Part shown: positions 31,604 through 39,192 of the stretch, one piece after another
Position numbering within the stretch: the first letter of the stretch is position 1
Layout: every line of letters starts with the position of its first letter
NCBI GenBank assembly: GCA_902557145.1
Contig: CACDYZ010000009.1
Location: 1-52,519 of the forward strand
Direction of reading: 5' to 3'
DNA from: an uncultured Alphaproteobacteria bacterium
GTDB lineage: Bacteria > Pseudomonadota > Alphaproteobacteria > HIMB59
DNA: 52,519 nucleotides
Translations under genes and position numbers: made by a program
Notes under the pieces: model-generated
The model's database searches: none
Seen by the model: the letters and a program-made list of their open reading frames with translations, nothing else
Told to the model about the DNA's origin: nothing

Positions 31604-33658
31604 TCATAATGCGTAGACCGAAAGTATTACTGTTGCCACAGCTAAACCAATTAAAATCAATGGCCAACCATACCCTCCTCCCATTCTATCTATGTAATTG
31701 CCTTGTTCCTCAACATCATCGGGTGAAAGATATTCATCTCCATTCAAAATCGGCTTTTTAGGTAATGTCGATAAATCCATTTTATTTGCCAAGAACCAAA
31801 TCATAAAGACACCTGCAGCCCACCAAATAATTTGATAAGCCCATAATGATGGCACGCCCATCACCCATTGATCATAACTTTGATCAGATGTTCCAAAAAT
31901 TAAATTACCGAAAATAAGACCAGGTCCTATGGAGAAAAAAGCCCAAATTAGAAAAAAAACATATGCCAATGATTTAATTTTTTTTCTAGAGGGGTGAATG
32001 CCCATATGTAAGTTTAAGAAATCATGAAAGCTTTTCCTATGATCTTTATCAAGATCATTGCTTGAAAATATTGATGATAAAAAGCAAACGATTACATTGA
32101 AAAATAATCCCCATAGTCCAGAGTAAATTGTTAAGGGCCATCTTCCCCATGGGAGTGAATTACCTGTTAATTTTTGTCCAAAAGTTTCCGCTAGAATTAC
32201 AAAAAACAATCCTGTAATTAAACCAAGTATTGCGCCTCCTTTAGTTATCCAAGGGAACCATAACATACCAAGAAGAACAGGAAATAATTGAAATCCAAAT
32301 GCTATTGCTAAACTCCCTAAGAGAATTAGTGAAGTTTCAAAATATGTTGCAAGATATAATGCAGCTAAACTAATTAATAACATAGCTAGTCTAGCTACTA
32401 GTAATTCTCTTTTCCATGTTGGTTTAGAGTCTATGTAAGGTCGGTATAAATCTCTTGCAACCATACTTCCTGATGTCATTATGAAAGCTGAAAGTGTTGA
32501 CTGAAGAGCAGCGATTATACAAATTGCTAAAAATCCAACAATGATTGGAGATATTGAACTAAAACTCTCTATAAAAACTAAAACTAAATTTGATATGTTT
32601 TGCAAACTTATCTCAGGAAAGATTTGTTTTATTGCAAATCCATTAGCATTAATAATATTGTTAGCTCCAAGTAAGTGAGCACCAACTGCTAACAAAGGCA
32701 CAAAAATAAACAAAAATATACCCACTACTGCCCCAGAGCCCCATACCTGATAAAAATAAAATGATCTTGGTGATTTTACAGAGTAGCTCCACATTGAAAA
32801 TGTTGGTGAAAGAACAATACCCATATAAGAAAGAGTAAAAGACAAGATCATCACAGAAGTCCATGGACCTCCAGAGGGGTTATTTTTACCTATTCCGGCT
32901 ATCCATTGAATTACTCCAGGGACGTTGAAATATCCTGACATATCGCCCCCACCATAGCCATTTGTTTTTCCCCAAGCTCCTAAAGAAATAAAACTGTTTG
33001 CAATAGATAAATCCTCAAAAAAGTCTAATCCACCAAGAAAGTTAAAAGCACCAACACCAATTGCAAGAAAAAGAACAAAAAATAACCATGATTGCAAAAC
33101 TCCAACACTCACCATTGGCTTAAAGCCACCCGATACAACATAAAAAAGAACAACAGCAGTTAAGGCCCACATTGCAGAGTCTCTAGTAATTTCACCTCCA
33201 CTAATAAATTCAACTACGTTACCAGTGGAACCCATGATTATTCCTAAAAATGGAACAGCAAAAAATAATCCAATAATTAAAACAACAACTCTTAATGTAT
33301 TACTTTGATAATATTTAAAATACATTTCACCTGGTGTAATGAAGTTATACTTCCTGCTTAACATCCATTGACGTTTAAAAAATAATATGCTTCCAAGTGG
33401 GATAGTTATTACAATGGCTGCAGTAGCAAGAAAAGAATATCCATCAGCATGGACCAAAGATGGAAAAGATATAATAGTAATACCTGCAAACGTTGCTACG
33501 GTTGCAGAAAAAAAGAATACCCAAGGTGATATACTTCTATCAGCTAAATAGTATGCCTCTGGTGTTTTATTTTTTCTTAGAGTTCTTGCACCCCAAAAAA
33601 GACAAAAGCTAATATAAAGTAAAAGAAAGAAAAAAAACCAATATAGATTAGCGACCAT
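31604..33658 (-). CDS. Sodium:solute symporter (SSS family)
   Basis: The 684-aa inner-membrane protein has about 14 hydrophobic segments. ARTLRKNKTPEAYYLADRSI near the start (EAYYLADRS) and the core ATFAGITIISFPSLVHADGY fit the SSS pattern, as do AALQSTLSAFIMTSGSMVARDLYRP (in part: LSAFIMTSGSMVARDLY) with the conserved Ser/Thr around sodium site 2. Likely imports an organic solute by Na+ symport. Its place after a hydrolase and before the amidohydrolase operon suggests it feeds substrates to them. The specificity is not readable. Confidence 0.88.
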   Translation of the reverse strand: MVANLYWFFFFLLLYISFCLFWGARTLRKNKTPEAYYLADRSISPWVFFFSATVATFAGITIISFPSLVHADGYSFLATAAIVITIPLGSILFFKRQWMLSRKYNFITPGEMYFKYYQSNTLRVVVLIIGLFFAVPFLGIIMGSTGNVVEFISGGEITRDSAMWALTAVVLFYVVSGGFKPMVSVGVLQSWLFFVLFLAIGVGAFNFLGGLDFFEDLSIANSFISLGAWGKTNGYGGGDMSGYFNVPGVIQWIAGIGKNNPSGGPWTSVMILSFTLSYMGIVLSPTFSMWSYSVKSPRSFYFYQVWGSGAVVGIFLFIFVPLLAVGAHLLGANNIINANGFAIKQIFPEISLQNISNLVLVFIESFSSISPIIVGFLAICIIAALQSTLSAFIMTSGSMVARDLYRPYIDSKPTWKRELLVARLAMLLISLAALYLATYFETSLILLGSLAIAFGFQLFPVLLGMLWFPWITKGGAILGLITGLFFVILAETFGQKLTGNSLPWGRWPLTIYSGLWGLFFNVIVCFLSSIFSSNDLDKDHRKSFHDFLNLHMGIHPSRKKIKSLAYVFFLIWAFFSIGPGLIFGNLIFGTSDQSYDQWVMGVPSLWAYQIIWWAAGVFMIWFLANKMDLSTLPKKPILNGDEYLSPDDVEEQGNYIDRMGGGYGWPLILIGLAVATVILSVYAL

Positions 33659-33672
33659 AATTCAGTTTTGAA

Positions 33673-34536
33673 TTAAGATTTGAAGTCAGTCTTTTCCTTA
33701 ATTATTCTGAGTGCTTCTTGTAGGTATACTCTAAAAACTTCATGATTTTCACTCATTGGAAAATGACCAATATCTCTCATTTCAATATAAACGCCTCCTT
33801 TAATTTGTCTTGCCGTATCTTCGGTTGCTTCAGGTGGTGTTAAATAGTCGTATGTTCCAGTTAACATTATTACAGGACATTTATGGCCATCAATATTTTG
33901 AAGTTCATCTCTTAGATCGTGATCGACAGAGTAAAAGTGAAGATCGCCTTTGAATGCTTCCGATCCTTGTGTGTAGTAATGCCAAGTAAGCCATCTATCC
34001 ATATCTGGGGATTGTGGGGCCATTAAATCCCAAACTCCGCTACCGCAAACTTGAGCTGCATTTGCATGTGGATGTCTCCACCAATCAATATAAAAGCCTG
34101 GTGAATAATGCGCTGCCTCGACGGGGATAACTGCTTTAAATTTATTTGGATATTTTAGAGCTAATTGAAGTGCAACATTTCCTCCAAAAGATGAACCCAT
34201 AAATATTGGGTTATCAAGATCCAACGCCTTACATAGTTCAATAATAAAATTACAATAGTGATCGGCAGTTAATTTATACTCTTCTTTCCACCATTCTGTA
34301 TTATGCGGTGGATCTGATTTACCATGCCTAGGAAGGTCATAAGCAATTACTTGATAGTTTTGAGTAATTTCTTCGTCTTCTAATAAGCCTCTCCATTGAT
34401 GATTATGGCAACCGGCAGTGTGCTGACAAATTAATGGCGTACCTTTTCCATTTGAGAGATAAAAAACTTTATACTGTTGACCGTCTACTTCAATTGTAAC
34501 ATATCTACCTATGGGGTCGTGATGCTTTACTGCCAT
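33673..34536 (-). CDS. Alpha/beta hydrolase
   Basis: The 287-aa protein has the nucleophile elbow FMGSSFGGNVALQLAL (Ser near 117), oxyanion region CQHTAGCHNHQWRGLL, acid residue GTYDYLTPPEAT (Asp) and base IGHFPMSEN (His). This is a complete triad. The cap region with WWRHPHANAAQVCGSGVWD is not typical of a family I can name. It probably hydrolyses an ester, lactone or amide. It is encoded 14 nt before the symporter. Confidence 0.88.
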   Translation of the reverse strand: MAVKHHDPIGRYVTIEVDGQQYKVFYLSNGKGTPLICQHTAGCHNHQWRGLLEDEEITQNYQVIAYDLPRHGKSDPPHNTEWWKEEYKLTADHYCNFIIELCKALDLDNPIFMGSSFGGNVALQLALKYPNKFKAVIPVEAAHYSPGFYIDWWRHPHANAAQVCGSGVWDLMAPQSPDMDRWLTWHYYTQGSEAFKGDLHFYSVDHDLRDELQNIDGHKCPVIMLTGTYDYLTPPEATEDTARQIKGGVYIEMRDIGHFPMSENHEVFRVYLQEALRIIKEKTDFKS

Positions 34537-34561
34537 TGATTGATCCTTTCTAAATTAAATA

Positions 34562-34951
34562 TCATACTGGCACTCCTGATTGTCTTAATAGCTCAAACTG
34601 TACAGTGAAGTTTCTTAAATTTTGCATTAAGACTAAATGGTTTCCTTCTATCTTTAAATCTTCTCTAAATGATGCTGCATAAATACCATGAAACATTGGT
34701 TTTGGAATTGGCTTTGCGAATTCTCTCCATGTTTGTTCGGAAGCTCTTAAAGCAAAGTCATAAGGATCAAGTCCACCAGGGTTGGTATTTATATTTTTAA
34801 CTTTACCATCATGCATTTCTATTATTACCTTTGCACTCCCCATATCAAATAGAAAAGAGCAAGTGTAGTACTTTGCCATTGCTTTGATCGTTTCATCTTT
34901 TTCTGTAAGCTCTTTATATTTTTTTGCCCAAGATTTTATATCCATACTCAT
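34562..34951 (-). CDS. SCP2 sterol-carrier-like domain protein
   Basis: The 129-aa protein is SCP2-like. TCSFLFDMGSAKVIIEMHDG is the central sheet, followed by DPYDFALRASEQTWREFAKP and PMFHGIYAASFREDLKIEGN, the pattern DF.l..s...W.....g..d....gklkieGd of bacterial SCP2 domains. Such domains bind hydrophobic ligands. It lies 9 nt after flotillin and 25 nt before the hydrolase gene. Confidence 0.7.
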   Translation of the reverse strand: MSMDIKSWAKKYKELTEKDETIKAMAKYYTCSFLFDMGSAKVIIEMHDGKVKNINTNPGGLDPYDFALRASEQTWREFAKPIPKPMFHGIYAASFREDLKIEGNHLVLMQNLRNFTVQFELLRQSGVPV

Positions 34952-34960
34952 TTTTCTAAC

Positions 34961-36949
34961 CTATTTCTTTTTTGGATTTTTTTTTGCATCTTCATCAAAT
35001 CTCATATGTTTGTCTTTTTTAGGATCATCGTAGTCACCTAAAATATTTCTTATGTTACTCGCTTCTCCTGGAGACATTCCTATTTCCTTCAACAAGCTAT
35101 CCAAGAATGGCTGCTGTGCTCTGTATCTTAGGGCAGAGTTAACGACGTTGTCGGCTAATGAGCCTTTCTTAGAGTAACCCCCAGATGATGCTGATGAACC
35201 TTCAGTACTGCCACCACCTTCAGCAGAACCACCGCCTTGGCTAAAACCAGGAAGGCCATTCACATCTACTACTTTTATGGAGTCAATATTTTGCATAGGT
35301 CTTACCCATTCTCTTATAATACCCTCAATCTTTTCGGCTAATTTTTGTCTTAAGGCGCTTCTTCGACTTGCATCGCTTCTTGCATTTTCAGCTTCATTAA
35401 GAGCTTTTTTACCTGCAGCTTCAATTTCATATCTAATTTTCGCCGCCATAGAGGCTAATTTCTCACGTTCTGCATTTTTACTCGCATCAATTACACCTAA
35501 AGCTTTTGCCTTTTCAGCCTGTTCTACGTCACGAATAGTGTTTACTTTTTCTTCAGCTTCAACTGCTTTAGCTCTTGCATTTTCTTCTTCCATCTTGGTC
35601 TTTAACACTGATTTAGATTTTTCAAGAACTTCTAATTGTTTTTGTTTCTCCTCAATTTCAATTCTTTTAGCTTTTTCGATGTCTAGGACTCTGGTCTCTT
35701 GTTCAGCTGAAATCTTAAATGCATCAACATTTTTTTGTTGAGCGGTTTTAGCATTCTTAATTTGTTCTTCAGCCATGATATATGCCTCTTCAGACTCGTA
35801 TCTTTTTCTTGCCTCTTCTTTAGCAGTCTGAGCTTTTTCTTCAGCTAGTTTGATGTCTACTGAACGTTGTTTTTCTAACCTGCTAAATTCAACATCTCTC
35901 TCTAATTCAAGTATTGTTTTTTCAGTTTCGATATCTTTTTGCTTAATTTCTATAGAAGTTTGTTGTCTAAACTCATTTTGTTCTTTTCTTCTTTTTTCAA
36001 TTTCTTGAATAAGCATAGTCTCTTGAAGACTCTTTTCCATTTCAACAAAATCTTTTTTACTGATTTTTGCAATCTCAACATCTTTCTCAGATGCAATTTC
36101 TGCCAACTCTGACTCTTTCTCTTTATCGGCTTTTGTTTTAATTGTTTCAGTATTTTCGATTGCTCTTTGTTGCTCAATCTCTCGTTTTTGTTGGTACTTA
36201 GAAAACTCCTCTTCTTTTTCAATCTCAAGTGTTTGTTTGATGGATTGAAGATTTTTATTTCTAATACTCACTTCGGTATCTTTTTCAATATCGTTTCTTT
36301 TCTTTTTTCTAGACTGAGTGAATTCTGTTATTTGAGTCAAACCCTCTGCATCAAAAGTATTCGAAGGATCAAAAACACTTACTGGAGCCTGGTTCAAAGA
36401 TGTAAGTGATACAGTCTCAAGCTCTAATCCTGTGTGTTTGATAGCTTCCTCTACGTGGGTTGCAACTTTTTTTATGTACTCAGAACGATTTTCTTGAATT
36501 TCATCTAAGCTCATTTTTGCGGCGACAACACCTAATCCATCAACAAATCTTCCTTGAACTAGGTCTTTTAGGTGATCAGGTTCTAAGGTCCTTTTTCCAA
36601 GTGTTTGGGCAGCTATTGATACTGCCTCAGTAGTAGGTGCAACTCTGACATAAAATTCTGCGGTTACTTCTGCACGCATTCTGTTCTTTGTGATAAAAGA
36701 TTTTCCACCATTTCTTTGGACTTCGATGCATAAAGTCTTCATGCCTACAGATGTGATATTGTGAATTATAGGTAGAACAAAGGCACCACCACTTATCACG
36801 ACTCTCTCACCTCCCATACCTGTTCTAACAAACGCTATTTCTTTTGAGGAGCGCCTGTATAGCCAGTGAAGTAAGTAAACTATAATTGCTATTGCTAGAG
36901 CTATTAAAATTATAACTGCAATAATATCTGCACCACTAGTAATGTTCAT
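34961..36949 (-). CDS. Flotillin-like SPFH-domain membrane protein
   Basis: The 662-aa protein has one N-terminal membrane helix (ADIIAVIILIALAIAIIVYL), an SPFH/PHB domain at about 35-200 (FVRTGMGGERVVISGGAFVL, EVTAEFYVRV, QGRFVDGLGVVAAKMSLDEI), then a very long Glu/Lys coiled coil (about 205-530) with AxEKExE-type heptads, and a Gly/Ser-rich segment (about 575-600) before a polar tail. This is a complete flotillin. Flotillins organise membrane microdomains and oligomeric complexes. Unusually it follows a rhodopsin in the same operon (27-nt gap), and no NfeD-like partner is present. Confidence 0.92.
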   Translation of the reverse strand: MNITSGADIIAVIILIALAIAIIVYLLHWLYRRSSKEIAFVRTGMGGERVVISGGAFVLPIIHNITSVGMKTLCIEVQRNGGKSFITKNRMRAEVTAEFYVRVAPTTEAVSIAAQTLGKRTLEPDHLKDLVQGRFVDGLGVVAAKMSLDEIQENRSEYIKKVATHVEEAIKHTGLELETVSLTSLNQAPVSVFDPSNTFDAEGLTQITEFTQSRKKKRNDIEKDTEVSIRNKNLQSIKQTLEIEKEEEFSKYQQKREIEQQRAIENTETIKTKADKEKESELAEIASEKDVEIAKISKKDFVEMEKSLQETMLIQEIEKRRKEQNEFRQQTSIEIKQKDIETEKTILELERDVEFSRLEKQRSVDIKLAEEKAQTAKEEARKRYESEEAYIMAEEQIKNAKTAQQKNVDAFKISAEQETRVLDIEKAKRIEIEEKQKQLEVLEKSKSVLKTKMEEENARAKAVEAEEKVNTIRDVEQAEKAKALGVIDASKNAEREKLASMAAKIRYEIEAAGKKALNEAENARSDASRRSALRQKLAEKIEGIIREWVRPMQNIDSIKVVDVNGLPGFSQGGGSAEGGGSTEGSSASSGGYSKKGSLADNVVNSALRYRAQQPFLDSLLKEIGMSPGEASNIRNILGDYDDPKKDKHMRFDEDAKKNPKKK

Positions 36950-36976
36950 ACCTGTATATCACCTCCTAAATCGATG

Positions 36977-37678
36977 TTACTGTCCATTTACTCTCATGTC
37001 CTGTATTGCTGCTTTGTAAATTATAAGACCAAAAACGATCTTATTTAAAAAATCTGCTAAATTGTAAATTATATTAACGCTGTTTGGGTCGATGCCACCA
37101 CCTAAGTGTTCAATAAAATATCCCATTGGATAAATTGCCCAACCTATTGTAATTATTAATCTATTGGAGAAGAAAACCATTTGAATACTCTCATTTCCAC
37201 ATCTTGCATTTGCTCTGCCAGCTTCTCCAACATAAAGTTCACCTAAGATGTATAACCAACCAACTAACCAAACAATAAATCCGAGAGTTTTACTCATATA
37301 CCCTGCTGCACCTAAAAATCCTGCTACTACAAAAACAAGTGTGCCTACTAACAATCTCCAAAACATTCCTTGTTTGACTTTTACAACCGACATTAGCATC
37401 GCGTAAAAAATTAGAACGAGCATTGGGAAGTTTAAAAACCAATCAATGTATCTTAAAAGGGTTGGAGCTGTTCCACTTACAACCCATAAATTTTTAATGA
37501 AAAAATAGTGAATAGATGACATCAAACAGACTACCGCAATCATAGTCATGGGTGTGTGAAACCTTGGACTTACTTTACTTCTCTCGAAAAAAAAGAAAAG
37601 CGTGGCCCCTATCATACCCACTGATATTAACCAAAAAGACCCCCCTACAATATCGTAGGGAAGAAGCATCTTATTCAT
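36977..37678 (-). CDS. Microbial (proteo)rhodopsin with unusual D-N-I triad
   Basis: The 233-aa seven-helix protein binds retinal through K213 (in YNLADFLNKIVFG). R76-Y-I-D79 and D209 form the counter-ion set, and H57 corresponds to the proteorhodopsin His that partners with the acceptor Asp. By alignment with green proteorhodopsin, positions 97, 101 and 108 are D79, N83 and I90; the usual proton donor Glu and the Thr are replaced. The tuning position is L87, suggesting green absorption. Lack of a donor predicts a slow photocycle or sensory role rather than fast pumping. No retinal-synthesis genes are in the window. It is the first gene of a rhodopsin, flotillin, SCP2, hydrolase, symporter operon. 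Confidence 0.93.
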   Translation of the reverse strand: MNKMLLPYDIVGGSFWLISVGMIGATLFFFFERSKVSPRFHTPMTMIAVVCLMSSIHYFFIKNLWVVSGTAPTLLRYIDWFLNFPMLVLIFYAMLMSVVKVKQGMFWRLLVGTLVFVVAGFLGAAGYMSKTLGFIVWLVGWLYILGELYVGEAGRANARCGNESIQMVFFSNRLIITIGWAIYPMGYFIEHLGGGIDPNSVNIIYNLADFLNKIVFGLIIYKAAIQDMRVNGQ

Positions 37679-37735
37679 TTAAATCTATTCCTCTTATTAC
37701 TATATTAACCATGTAATTCGCTTAATAATAATTTT

Positions 37736-37754
37736 TGTTTCATATATTGAAATA
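37736..37754 (-). promoter_or_regulatory. Candidate operator upstream of the rhodopsin operon
   Basis: TGTTTCA-TATAT-TGAAATA: six of seven arm positions pair. Together with the preceding TTTT it repeats the element at 31533-31555 (shared TTTTTGTTTCAT and TGAAA). It lies 58 nt upstream of the rhodopsin ATG. A common regulator of both operons is inferred. Confidence 0.48.
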
Positions 37755-37796
37755 AATATTCATTTGTAAAATTAAAATAGTTGTTGATAGATATCA

Positions 37797-39188
37797 TCAA
37801 ATTTGCTCCCTGATATGAGGAGCTCTGGAATAAAGAGCAACTAGAGGTAGTATTAACAATCCAAAAATGAATTGTTGACCCTCAAAACTTAAACCTAATC
37901 CTGCCAAAAAGGTGCTAATTACCTGTAATGCAAGAACACCTATAACAGTAAAACCATAGCCTCCGTATCCTCCCAGTAAAGAAGTGCCCCCAACAGCCAC
38001 TGCTGCAACAGTTAAAAAGAGATACTGATCTCCAACGCCTATAAAGCCTCCTCCACTCCAACCAAGAAGCATCGCCCCTGTTGCAGCGGATGTAAATCCA
38101 CTAATAACAAAAACTCCAACCCAATATGCTCTTTCAGATATAGACAATCTATCAGCTGATAGCCTTTTACCTCCAACCGCATATAAATTTCTTCCCCATT
38201 TAGTGTGTCTCAAACCAACAATTAATAAAATAGAGACAAGAATCCAAATTAAAATTACAGGAGGTATAGGTAAACCAAAAAACTTTCCGTTTAATGAAGC
38301 GAGATTCTTTAACCATTCTGGTACGACACCAAAAACTGTACCTCCAGTAACAGTTGGAAGTGAAACTAATATTTGAACTCCGCCCACTACCATAAAGCCA
38401 ACACCAAGTGTGACTATTAAAGATTGTCCTTGCAGATTAAAACTAATAAGTCCATTAAACAGTCCGACTAAAGTTCCAAATGCCAGTATTACAATGAATG
38501 CAAGCCATGGTGGAACTCCCAGAGAAATTAGTGACATTAAACCTAGATTTGTAGCGCCTATTAAAAATGGAATTGATAAGTCAAGGCCACCTAACATTAC
38601 AACAAGTGTTTGGCCAATTGTTGCCAAGCCTAGAAATGAGGCGAAGACTAACATTGACTTTATATTCTGTAGAGAAAGAAAACCATCTATGGAAACTGAG
38701 CCAATAATAAAAAGACCAACTAAAACAGCAACGCCAATGATGACACTTTTGTTAATATTTAAAAACTTATACGCAATAAAAGCTAATATTAAAAATCCTA
38801 ATAAAATAATTGCCGAGACAACAGTTCTTCCAGAAAAGAAACCTGGAACAAGAAAACATAGAAGAATAAACAATCCCAATAACAATAAAAATCCAGTAAC
38901 TGCTATCCAATTTCTAGCTATTAAGTCCCAAAATAAACTTCTTTTGTTTATTGTTTCTGTTTCGTCAATGCTCGAGACATTTGTGTCTTTTTCTTCAGAG
39001 GTATAAGACCATCTAACTAGAAAAAAGTGCCATCCCCAAAGGACTATTGCAACAACTGCTACTGAATAAAATGCAACTTGTATCCAATCAGTTCTGTCAA
39101 CATACCCAAGGACAGCTGTGCCTATACCTGCTGCAAGTGCAAAAAATATTCCAAGGCCTTTTAAAAAATTATGAGTTCTCTTTTCCAT
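37797..39188 (-). CDS. CUT2 (ribose-type) ABC transporter permease with extra N-terminal region
   Basis: The 463-aa protein has the RbsC-type core from about residue 165 (FLGLATIGQTLVVMLGGLDL, GTLVGLFNGLISFNLQGQ, GGTSLLGGYGGYGFTVIGVL). An additional N-terminal part of about 160 residues has four hydrophobic helices and a polar loop (TSEEKDTNVSSIDETETINK); normal RbsC-type permeases are about 320-340 aa. It is the last gene of the minus operon, 4 nt after the larger permease. It probably forms a heterodimeric channel with that permease. Confidence 0.86.
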   Translation of the reverse strand: MEKRTHNFLKGLGIFFALAAGIGTAVLGYVDRTDWIQVAFYSVAVVAIVLWGWHFFLVRWSYTSEEKDTNVSSIDETETINKRSLFWDLIARNWIAVTGFLLLLGLFILLCFLVPGFFSGRTVVSAIILLGFLILAFIAYKFLNINKSVIIGVAVLVGLFIIGSVSIDGFLSLQNIKSMLVFASFLGLATIGQTLVVMLGGLDLSIPFLIGATNLGLMSLISLGVPPWLAFIVILAFGTLVGLFNGLISFNLQGQSLIVTLGVGFMVVGGVQILVSLPTVTGGTVFGVVPEWLKNLASLNGKFFGLPIPPVILIWILVSILLIVGLRHTKWGRNLYAVGGKRLSADRLSISERAYWVGVFVISGFTSAATGAMLLGWSGGGFIGVGDQYLFLTVAAVAVGGTSLLGGYGGYGFTVIGVLALQVISTFLAGLGLSFEGQQFIFGLLILPLVALYSRAPHIREQI

Positions 39189-39192
39189 TTAT

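Noticed and set aside
35277-35741. 154-aa plus-strand frame inside flotillin
   Set aside because: Antisense shadow of the Glu/Lys/Ala coiled coil; its Ser/Phe/Leu-rich composition mirrors the sense repeat codons and it has no motif.
38410-39006. 198-aa plus-strand frame opposite the CUT2 permease
   Set aside because: Antisense shadow of hydrophobic codons; no family features and no ribosome-binding site.
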